A stretch of 39,485 bases of DNA from contig CAIWXI010000053.1 of assembly GCA_903916595.1 (NCBI GenBank), forward strand, positions 1 through 39,485, given 5' to 3'. The notes under the pieces are model-generated. The model ran no database searches, was not told the DNA's origin, and worked only from the letters and a program-made list of their open reading frames with translations. Shown here one piece after another: positions 32,852 through 39,485 of the stretch (position 1 is the first letter of the stretch; the number at the start of each line of letters is the position of its first letter). Position numbers and translations under genes: made by a program. The stretch comes from an uncultured Bacteroidales bacterium (GTDB lineage: Bacteria; Bacteroidota; Bacteroidia; Bacteroidales; FEN-979).

Positions 32852-34168
32852 CAAGATCGCGTAAATCCTGGCTGTTTTCGGAGTGATCCTGAAGCGCTGG
32901 TCAATGCGTCGGCCTACAACCCAGGCGATTTTGCCGGAACTGCAGAGAACGTAAGTGTTTTCTTTGTCGGGTAGCGAAATTTTTTCATCGATCAGCAGGT
33001 CGCTTACTTTTTTCTTTCCTTTCATTCCGAATGGATGAAAGCTGTCGCCGGCTTTCCATTTCCTGATCTCAAGCGGGAAGACGAGTTTGTCGTAGTCGAG
33101 GCTGGCGAATTCTTTGCCTGGAGGAATGGGTAGGTTTAGTATGTTCTCATGCACCGAAAAGCTGAGTTTCACAGGCCAGGAAATATTTTTTCGTTTATCG
33201 GATATCATTCTCCCGGTTTTATCCGGGCTGCTTTTTATCGGCTGGATGATCAGACTGTCGCGGTCGGCCACCAGTCTGTGAGTTGGCGATAGAAACGTGC
33301 GGCCACTGCTGCCATCGATATTGGCAAGGATATTGCTGACCACACTTGAGTTAAAATCAAAGGATGATAAGATTTCCCAGGCAATCAGTTCATAATGGGG
33401 AGATTGCTTCAGGGCATCGAGCTCAATAATGGTGTTTTCTTTTCGTTGTTTTAAAATGCCCGGGATCTTTCTTTTAATTTCTTTTTTACCTATATCTTCC
33501 CATCCCCCGAGTATCTTTATTTCCGATGTTATTGTCTGGCGGACTTCAGGGTTTATTTCCTCAAGCAGGGGAATGATGTTCAGCCGGATCTTGTTGCGGA
33601 TGTATTTGTCGTCATTGTTCGAACTGTCTTCTCTGAATGGGATTCGATTTTCACGGGCATATTCAGCAATTTCGTTTCTGTACAAAAAAAGCAAGGGCCT
33701 GATGATAAAACCCTGTTTTGCAGAAATACCGTGCAGTCCTGATATCCCTGTACCGCGGATGAGGTTGATAAGAAAAGTCTCAACCTGATCATCGAGATGA
33801 TGCGCAGTTGCAATAAAATCAAACTTTTCTGCTGACCTGATCTCTTCAAACCATGTATATCTGAGTTCCCTGGCCGCCATTTGGATGGAGATCTTACGTG
33901 AGGATGCGAACTCAGAAGTGTTGAAGCGGGTCGTAAAGAATGGAACCTTATATTGTCGGGCCAGTTTCTGAGTAAAAGTCTCATCTCCGTCACTTTCCTT
34001 TCCTCTAAGGCCGAAGTTGCAATGTGCAATACCGAAATTGAAGCCAGCTTGATGAAACAGATCGGCCATAACCACCGAATCAATTCCTGCCGAAACGGCG
34101 AGAAGGATACGGTCTGTTTTTTTAAACAGATATTTACTTTTAATAAAAGCTGTGTAACGGTTGATCAT
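32837..34168 (-). CDS. tilS: tRNA(Ile)-lysidine synthase
   Basis: 443 residues from the ATG at 34168 (MINRYTAFIKSKYLF); an in-frame TTG two codons earlier is less likely. TilS modifies C34 of tRNA-Ile(CAU) to lysidine, so that it reads AUA. The N-type ATP pyrophosphatase domain has the PP-loop SAGIDS (26-31; most relatives have SGGxDS), HCNFGLRGKESDGDE and TAHHLDDQVETFLINLIRGT. The C-terminal domain (RKWKAGDSFHPFGMKGKKKV) is complete. The last codons lie in a heptamer array. It is 54 bp downstream of the Ycf48 gene and about 100 bp upstream of dsbD. Confidence 0.94.
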   Translation of the reverse strand: MINRYTAFIKSKYLFKKTDRILLAVSAGIDSVVMADLFHQAGFNFGIAHCNFGLRGKESDGDETFTQKLARQYKVPFFTTRFNTSEFASSRKISIQMAARELRYTWFEEIRSAEKFDFIATAHHLDDQVETFLINLIRGTGISGLHGISAKQGFIIRPLLFLYRNEIAEYARENRIPFREDSSNNDDKYIRNKIRLNIIPLLEEINPEVRQTITSEIKILGGWEDIGKKEIKRKIPGILKQRKENTIIELDALKQSPHYELIAWEILSSFDFNSSVVSNILANIDGSSGRTFLSPTHRLVADRDSLIIQPIKSSPDKTGRMISDKRKNISWPVKLSFSVHENILNLPIPPGKEFASLDYDKLVFPLEIRKWKAGDSFHPFGMKGKKKVSDLLIDEKISLPDKENTYVLCSSGKIAWVVGRRIDQRFRITPKTARIYAILMTDV

Positions 34169-34222
34169 AGACAAAGCAAAGGATGTCTTGGTTTAAGCGC
34201 TGCAGATAAAATGCAATGATCT

Positions 34223-36292
34223 TTATTCCCTGATGAACTTCCCTGAACCGGCAACTCCATTTTGAACAACCCTGATCAGATACAAGCCAGATGGTAAGGA
34301 GTTGATGTCAATTCTGGTCTTGCTGCTGCTGACGGTTTGTTTAAGCATCAGCCGGCCCATCAGGTTATATATAAATATAGAGCCGTTTTGAAGTGCAGCT
34401 GCCGCAGGACCGGGAATCTCAACAGTGATAAGGTCTTTGGCAGGATCGGGAAACACATTAATAAGGATCCCCGGCTTTTTCTCTTCTATTCCCACGCCTC
34501 CGTTGATGGTTTTTAATATACTTCCGGTATTCCCTGCAACATATCCTGTAAGGTTATCAGGAAAACTTATATAGTGAAGGTCGACGGTTGTTTCAGAGAA
34601 CAGATTAAACCAATTAGCACCCCCATCGGTTGTTTTAAGAATGGTCCCGTGGGTCCCGGCAATAAATCCAATGTTTCTTGAAGGAAATGAAACAGAAAAA
34701 AGATCCTCATCGCTTACCCGGTTCAGCTGGGTCCAGTTAGTTCCGCCGTTCGTTGTATACAAGATCAGGCCTGCAGTTCCCGTAACGATGCCCGTATCGG
34801 CATTCCTGAAAAGAACAGACAGCAATGCATTGGTAAATCCAGATGAAAGGAGGTTCCAGTTTGATCCCCCGTCGTAGCTTTTAATAATGCTTCCGCCTGC
34901 CCCAACGGCATAGCCTGTATCGGGGTCAGTAAAGAAACAGGAATTCAAGGCAGAAGTAAGACCAGTATAAGAGTCAGTCCAGCTTGCACCAGCATTCGAA
35001 GTCTTGCGTATCATGCCCCCGCTTCCCAGGATAACACCGTTATCGGCATCATTAAAATAAACGGCATTCAGGTCATTGCTGGTCCCCGAGCTCACGGTAT
35101 CCCAGGAAGTGCCTGCATTCGCTGTTTTAATTATTCTTCCTTTCCGGCCAACGGCATAGCCTGTCATAATGTTTGTAAAGAAGATCGACTTCAGATCGGC
35201 AGTGGTGCCTGTATTCAACAAGTTCCAGTTGGTCCCGGCATCGGAAGTCTCAAGGATTGTGCCTGAGGAACCGGCCAGGAAGATTACCTGAGAGGAAAAA
35301 GCAAATCCCGAAAAAAGATTCTGGGTTGTGACGGATGTTTTGCAACTCCAGGTCAAACCCGCATCGGTGGTTTTCAGCACAGTTCCGACGTCCCCGGCAG
35401 AAAAGCCGGTATTATTGCTGGTAAAGAAACTTGAAGTAAGAAGGTTTGAAGGTCCTGTATTCAGCAGGGTCCAGGAGTTTCCTGCATTGGTGGTTTTAAG
35501 GATGCCGCCGTACCCTGTAACATAGCCCGTGTCGGTAGATGTAAAACATATATTCATGGGGAGGAAACTCAGGCCATATGATTTCAGTTCCCAGTTTGCC
35601 CCTCCATTCACAGTTTTCAGAATGATACCGTCGGATGCCAGGGGATAACTACCCCCGACTATATAGCCTGTGTCGGTATTGGTAAAATACACGGCATTCA
35701 TTTTAACGATATTACCGGAAATCTGGCGGGACCAGCTTTCTCCCCCGTTATCGGTCCTGAGAATAACGCCATTGTCGCCCGTGGCAAAGGCCGTAGTGTT
35801 ATCAATAAAGAACAGTGAATTAAGGTCACTCGTGACCCCTGATGCCAGGATCCTCCAGTGAGCCCCTCCATCAACAGTTTTAATTATCAGACCCTGAGCA
35901 CCTGCTGCATATCCTGTGTCGGCATTAAGAAAACAGACCGAAGCAAGATTTTTATTGATGTCAGAAGCAAGTGTATTCCAGGTCATTCCGCTGTTAGTCG
36001 TTTTTAACATCGTACCATATAAACCGACGGCAAACCCGTTAAATTCATCGGAAAAAGTAACTGAAAGCAGGTTGTTCAAGGTCACCATCGGAAGGCTAGT
36101 CCAGGCCTCTCCTCCATTGGTGGTTTTCAAAATAACACCTTGACTGCCAACAGCAAAGCCGGTAAGCGAGTCAGTGAAAGTAACTGCATTCAGTGTATTT
36201 GAATATGGTTTTGGGTTAAGCCATTGCCAGTCCTGGGCATCTGCCTGGTTTAAGGCCAGAAGAAAGGATAAAATAAAAACTAGTCGTCTCAT
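34223..36292 (-). CDS. Secreted protein of 14 Ycf48-like repeats with T9SS sorting tail
   Basis: 689 residues. Signal peptide 1-19 (MRRLVFILSFLLALNQADA). From about 33 to 600 there are fourteen repeats of roughly 41 residues with the pattern LxxVxFxDxxTGxAVGxxGxILKTxNGGxxW, for example LNAVTFTDSLTGFAVGSQGV and LKSIFFTNIMTGYAVGRKGR. Ycf48/BNR-like repeats build a seven-bladed propeller, so fourteen fit two propellers. The last 75 residues are a T9SS type A tail (INVFPDPAKDLITVE, SLPSGLYLIRV, ending GKFIRE). It should be exported and act in binding; no enzyme motif is visible. It starts 8 bp after korB. A fragment of a similar gene lies at 3375-3827. Confidence 0.9.
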   Translation of the reverse strand: MRRLVFILSFLLALNQADAQDWQWLNPKPYSNTLNAVTFTDSLTGFAVGSQGVILKTTNGGEAWTSLPMVTLNNLLSVTFSDEFNGFAVGLYGTMLKTTNSGMTWNTLASDINKNLASVCFLNADTGYAAGAQGLIIKTVDGGAHWRILASGVTSDLNSLFFIDNTTAFATGDNGVILRTDNGGESWSRQISGNIVKMNAVYFTNTDTGYIVGGSYPLASDGIILKTVNGGANWELKSYGLSFLPMNICFTSTDTGYVTGYGGILKTTNAGNSWTLLNTGPSNLLTSSFFTSNNTGFSAGDVGTVLKTTDAGLTWSCKTSVTTQNLFSGFAFSSQVIFLAGSSGTILETSDAGTNWNLLNTGTTADLKSIFFTNIMTGYAVGRKGRIIKTANAGTSWDTVSSGTSNDLNAVYFNDADNGVILGSGGMIRKTSNAGASWTDSYTGLTSALNSCFFTDPDTGYAVGAGGSIIKSYDGGSNWNLLSSGFTNALLSVLFRNADTGIVTGTAGLILYTTNGGTNWTQLNRVSDEDLFSVSFPSRNIGFIAGTHGTILKTTDGGANWFNLFSETTVDLHYISFPDNLTGYVAGNTGSILKTINGGVGIEEKKPGILINVFPDPAKDLITVEIPGPAAAALQNGSIFIYNLMGRLMLKQTVSSSKTRIDINSLPSGLYLIRVVQNGVAGSGKFIRE

Positions 36293-36300
36293 TTCGCAGA

Positions 36301-37341
36301 TTACTTAATTTCCCAGGTGTCGCCACTGTTCAGCAGATCGTCAACATTTTTAATCTTGCTGGTTTCCTTGGCATATTTGATCTGTTCTTCCACCATATCG
36401 TCGTAGGTAGGGAACATAGCAGAACGGATCACCCCGAATACCATCGGGAAATGAGGAGGAGCAAGCTTTGCAAGCATCAGGTGGACTCCTGGATCCTGGC
36501 TGTATGCATCGTGAACGAGGATGTCATCCGCAGTCACCCCATTTTTACCTATTTCAACAACCTCAAGCAGGGTATCCTTGAGGATAAGTCCTTTTTCGTT
36601 GTTCTTTCCCCAGGTCATGGGCTGGCCGTTCTTGACATTAAGCATGTTTTCATCTTTGTGTTCTTTGCCTATCACATCGTTATGCGCTTTATCGGCAAAA
36701 ATGATGCAGTTCTGCATGATCTCGATGATGGAAGTGCCGTCGTGCTTGGCTGCTTCGAACATGGCCTCGGTCATCAGGCCGATGTTGTTGTCGGGAACGC
36801 GGGCATAGAATGTACCCTGTGCTCCCATAACGAGTTCACCCACGTTGAAAGGGTGTTCGATAGTTCCCTGGGGGGAAGTCTTGGTGACCTTGCCCATAGG
36901 GGTGGTCGGGGAATACTGCCCCTTGGTCAGTCCGTAGATCTGGTTATTGAAAAGAAGAATATTAATATCTACGTTTCTGCGGATGACGTGAATGAAATGG
37001 TTCCCGCCTATGGCCAGTGAGTCGCCGTCGCCGGTAGCCATCCACACGCTGAGTTTTGGATTGGCTATTTTGACGCCGGTTGAGATGGCTGCAGCGCGAC
37101 CGTGAATGCCATGGATACCATATGTATTTACGTAATACGGGAAACGAGATGAGCAGCCGATACCGGAGATCATGCAGAAATTTTCCTTGCGGTAACCTAT
37201 TTTAGGGAATACTCTTTCCACTGCGGCCAGGATGGCATGGGCGCCGCAACCAGCGCACCATTTTACCATCTGGTCGCTTTCAAAATCGGCTTTGGACAAT
37301 TGAACGGTGGAACGTTCAATGGTTGTATTTACGAAATCCAT
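36301..37341 (-). CDS. korB: 2-oxoglutarate:ferredoxin oxidoreductase, beta subunit
   Basis: 346 residues. The beta subunit binds thiamine diphosphate and one iron-sulfur cluster. The start region has VKWCAGCGAHAILAAVERVF (C29 and C32 as two cluster ligands), then ISGIGCSSRFPYYVNTYGIH (with C63). The cofactor motif is GDGDSLAIGGNHFIHVIRRN (104-123), followed by NILLFNNQIYGLTKGQYSPT. The latter pattern is that of 2-oxoacid oxidoreductases of the Kor type. It follows korA after a single base, so it is translationally coupled. With KorA it converts 2-oxoglutarate to succinyl-CoA with reduction of ferredoxin, or the reverse. Confidence 0.92.
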   Translation of the reverse strand: MDFVNTTIERSTVQLSKADFESDQMVKWCAGCGAHAILAAVERVFPKIGYRKENFCMISGIGCSSRFPYYVNTYGIHGIHGRAAAISTGVKIANPKLSVWMATGDGDSLAIGGNHFIHVIRRNVDINILLFNNQIYGLTKGQYSPTTPMGKVTKTSPQGTIEHPFNVGELVMGAQGTFYARVPDNNIGLMTEAMFEAAKHDGTSIIEIMQNCIIFADKAHNDVIGKEHKDENMLNVKNGQPMTWGKNNEKGLILKDTLLEVVEIGKNGVTADDILVHDAYSQDPGVHLMLAKLAPPHFPMVFGVIRSAMFPTYDDMVEEQIKYAKETSKIKNVDDLLNSGDTWEIK

Positions 37342-37342
37342 A

Positions 37343-39193
37343 TTATTTCTCCTCCAGGATTTGGTTGAATTTATCGGTTAACTCATTGATCATGAATGGT
37401 AATCCCTGAACTTTATTGAACTGGGTGATGTTCGGCATGGGGAATTTCATCCTCAGGTAGTTCACAAATTGCCCGCTGTTGAGCTCGCAAACAACGATTT
37501 TCTTGAATCCTTTGAGGACTTTTTCGGTGTTTTTCGGGAGCGGACTGATATAGCTGAAATGGGCGTGGCTGATGCTTTTGCCTTGATCTTGTGCCAGTTT
37601 GACTGCTGAATGGACAGCTCCGAAAGTGCCACCCCAGCTTACGACCAACAGGTCTCCTTTTTTCTCGCCGTCGATCTCCTGTTCGGGGATAAAATCAGCG
37701 ATTTTTTCAACTTTGGCAGCTCTGAGGTCAACCATGAGCTGGTGGTTCTGGGGGTCCATTGACACCACGCCTGTGATATTTTCTTTTTCGAGGCCCCCGA
37801 TACGATGGCGGAGGCCTTCGGTGCCGGGGATAGCCCATTGACGGACCAGGGTTTCGGCATTACGTTTGTACGGTTTGTAATCCGGGTCATTAGCCTCGGC
37901 AATAGGAGGTTTGATGGCCGGAAGGTCTTTCACTTTCGGGATACGGAAAAGTGCCGATCCGAAGCCCAGGTAGCCATCGGTAAGAAGGATGGCAGGTGTC
38001 ATATGTTCCATCGAAAGTTTGGCTGCCATATAGGCCTTGTAAAAACAATCATCAGGTGTGGAGGCTGAGATAATGATAATAGGGCCTTCACCGTTTCTTC
38101 CAAACAGGGCCTGCATCAGGTCCGATTGTTCTGATTTGGTAGGCAGTCCTGTTGAAGGGCCTCCGCGCTGTACATCAACGATGACCAGCGGAAGTTCTGT
38201 TATAAGGGCTAGTCCGATGGCTTCACTTTTAAGTGAGAGGCCCGGGCCCGAGGTAGTTGTGCATGCGAGAGAACCGGTATATGAAGCGCCGATGGCCGAA
38301 CAGATACCTGCAATCTCGTCTTCGGCCTGAAATACTTTTGCCCCGAGTGATTTATGCTTTGAAAGCTCCATCAGGATCTCGGTAGCCGGGGTGATAGGGT
38401 AGGAACCCAGGAAGAGGGGGCGTCCCGATTTTTCAGCAGCAGCAAGCAGGCCCCAGGCGGTAGCTATATTACCGGTGATATTGCGGTAACGGCCTTTAGC
38501 CATCTTGGCAGGGCCAACCTGGATGACCGACTCCAGTGCCTCGACTGTTTCGGCATAGTTGTATCCGGCCTGAATCACGATCTTGTTGATCTCGACAATT
38601 TTCGGATTCTTTTTGAAACGCTCCTCGAAGTAGGTGAAAGCAAGTTTTGTATCCCGGTTGAAAATAAAATACAGTATGCCCAGGGCGAACATGTTTTTTG
38701 AACGCTCCGCTGTTTTATTGTCGATTCCTGAATCCTTCAGGCTTTCTTTTGTCATGGCTGTTATCGGAGCCTTGATGAGGTTATAGGATTCGAGGCTGTT
38801 ATCGGAAAGAGGACTCAGCTTATACCCCGCCTTCTCGATGGCTTTATTATCAAAAGAATCGGTATCGACGAGGATTGTCGCTCCTTTCTTGGCCCATTTA
38901 ATGTTGGATTTGAGAGAGGCAGGGTTCATGCAAACCAGAACATCGACGAGGTCGCCGGTAGTGTATATTTTTTCAGAGCCCATATGTACCTGGAAGCCGG
39001 AAACACCTGCAACGGTACCCTGAGGAGCCCTTATTTCAGCCGGAAAATCAGGGAAAGTTGCGAGGTCATTCCCTGCCATAGCTGCGGAATCGGAAAATAC
39101 AGATCCGGAAAGCTGCATGCCGTCGCCGGAGTCACCGACGAACTTCACAACTACGCTTTCCTTCTCAATAATGTGTCTTTTTGTGTCAGGCAT
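37343..39193 (-). CDS. korA: 2-oxoglutarate:ferredoxin oxidoreductase, fused gamma-alpha subunit
   Basis: 616 residues. The gamma domain is N-terminal (VVVKFVGDSGDGMQLSGSVF, 14-33; ATFPDFPAEIRAPQGTVAGV) and the alpha domain follows from about 230: GNIATAWGLLAAAEKSGRPL, SYPITPATEILMEL, AEDEIAGICSAIGASYTG, and TTSGPGLSLKSEAIGLALIT (about 316-335). The end has FKKIVVCELNSGQFVNYLRM. The gamma-alpha fusion is the common form in Bacteroidota and other two-subunit Kor/Vor enzymes. It begins the operon korA-korB and perhaps the Ycf48 gene. A -7 box is at 39215-39222. Confidence 0.92.
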   Translation of the reverse strand: MPDTKRHIIEKESVVVKFVGDSGDGMQLSGSVFSDSAAMAGNDLATFPDFPAEIRAPQGTVAGVSGFQVHMGSEKIYTTGDLVDVLVCMNPASLKSNIKWAKKGATILVDTDSFDNKAIEKAGYKLSPLSDNSLESYNLIKAPITAMTKESLKDSGIDNKTAERSKNMFALGILYFIFNRDTKLAFTYFEERFKKNPKIVEINKIVIQAGYNYAETVEALESVIQVGPAKMAKGRYRNITGNIATAWGLLAAAEKSGRPLFLGSYPITPATEILMELSKHKSLGAKVFQAEDEIAGICSAIGASYTGSLACTTTSGPGLSLKSEAIGLALITELPLVIVDVQRGGPSTGLPTKSEQSDLMQALFGRNGEGPIIIISASTPDDCFYKAYMAAKLSMEHMTPAILLTDGYLGFGSALFRIPKVKDLPAIKPPIAEANDPDYKPYKRNAETLVRQWAIPGTEGLRHRIGGLEKENITGVVSMDPQNHQLMVDLRAAKVEKIADFIPEQEIDGEKKGDLLVVSWGGTFGAVHSAVKLAQDQGKSISHAHFSYISPLPKNTEKVLKGFKKIVVCELNSGQFVNYLRMKFPMPNITQFNKVQGLPFMINELTDKFNQILEEK

Positions 39194-39214
39194 CGTTATG
39201 TGGTTTTAGAGAGG

Positions 39215-39222
39215 CAAAGGTA
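39215..39222 (-). promoter_or_regulatory. Predicted -7 box of korA
   Basis: TACCTTTG on the minus strand, a full consensus match, 21 nt upstream of the korA ATG. The -33 position (about 39242-39245) coincides with the first bases of the heptamer array, with no TTTG there. Confidence 0.6.
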
Positions 39223-39242
39223 AGAATTATCTGCAGATATCG

Positions 39243-39468
39243 GATGTGCGATTTACGCGATGTACGATTTACGATGTACGATGTACGATGTACGATGTGC
39301 GATGTACGATGTACGATGTACGATGTACGATGTATGATGTACGATGTACGATGTACGATGTACGATGTACGATGTACGATGTACGATGTACGATGTACGA
39401 TGTACGATGTACGATGTACGATGTATGATGTACGATGTACGATGTACGATGTATGATGTACGATGTAC
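39243..39468. repeat. Heptamer tandem array GATGTAC, 32 units
   Basis: Two units (GATGTGC, GATTTAC), a 2-bp interruption (GC at 39257-39258), then thirty units in exact phase. Nearly all are GATGTAC; variants are GATTTAC (39266), GATGTGC (39294) and GATGTAT (39329, 39420, 39448). After 39468 the sequence changes to GAGTCACGCGCCACGTA, which resembles the TAYCACG word of the array at 8736. Open frames through the array only translate the repeat. Confidence 0.95.
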
Positions 39469-39485
39469 GAGTCACGCGCCACGTA

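Noticed and set aside
39186-39482. Open frames on both strands through the right-hand array (YIVHRTS- and YDVRCTM-type repeats)
   Set aside because: They translate only the 7-bp repeat, which has no stops in any frame; no start context or non-repeat coding sequence supports a protein.

Overview
The window reads as a chromosomal segment of a Bacteroidota bacterium, probably Bacteroidales-like. The evidence is: type IX secretion (T9SS) sorting tails on several secreted proteins; the porG-uppS-bamA-skp-skp block; promoters with the Bacteroidota -7 box TAnnTTTG; a DUF2723 membrane protein; and a fused gamma-alpha 2-oxoacid:ferredoxin oxidoreductase next to its beta subunit.

Layout. Positions 1-5330 are a decayed zone: a frameshifted GH63/MGH1-like glycosidase tail, the C-terminus of a SAM hydroxide adenosyltransferase, an M28 peptidase remnant fused to a Ycf48/T9SS remnant, and a C45-like hydrolase without its N-terminus. 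Two genes in it look intact: an Rh-type ammonium/CO2 channel and a small secreted protein with a repeated LAPxxPxEAxF motif. A tRNA-Gln(UUG) with a strong terminator closes the zone. Positions 5659-12600 hold a DUF2723 GT-C-like protein, lgt, a MurG-like glycosyltransferase, dprA and a PrsW-like membrane protein; two convergent pairs there overlap at their 3' ends. Positions 12718-22299 are an envelope-biogenesis cluster on the plus strand: rsgA, a CBS-pair protein, a small Omp85 protein, then (after a terminator and a new promoter) nadK, porG, uppS, bamA and two skp/ompH genes. Positions 22351-39193 are on the minus strand: korA-korB, a 14-repeat Ycf48 protein, tilS, dsbD and an FG-GAP/T9SS protein; then sucA, sucB, nadB and a gamma-carbonic anhydrase.

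How they work together. Lgt, BamA, Skp, UppS, DsbD and the DUF2723 protein build the envelope. PorG belongs to the T9SS, which would export the Ycf48 and FG-GAP proteins found here. SucAB and KorAB are two alternative routes from 2-oxoglutarate to succinyl-CoA, one NAD-linked and one ferredoxin-linked.

The most unusual signal is not a gene. Many intergenic gaps carry tandem arrays of 7- or 8-bp words, a different word at most loci. Upstream of sucA and dsbD the same 8-mer array starts 5-6 bp upstream of a perfect TACCTTTG -7 box and supplies the sequence at the -33 position. Upstream of korA a 32-unit heptamer array begins about where the -33 box should be. All calls come from reading the sequence; no database search was run.
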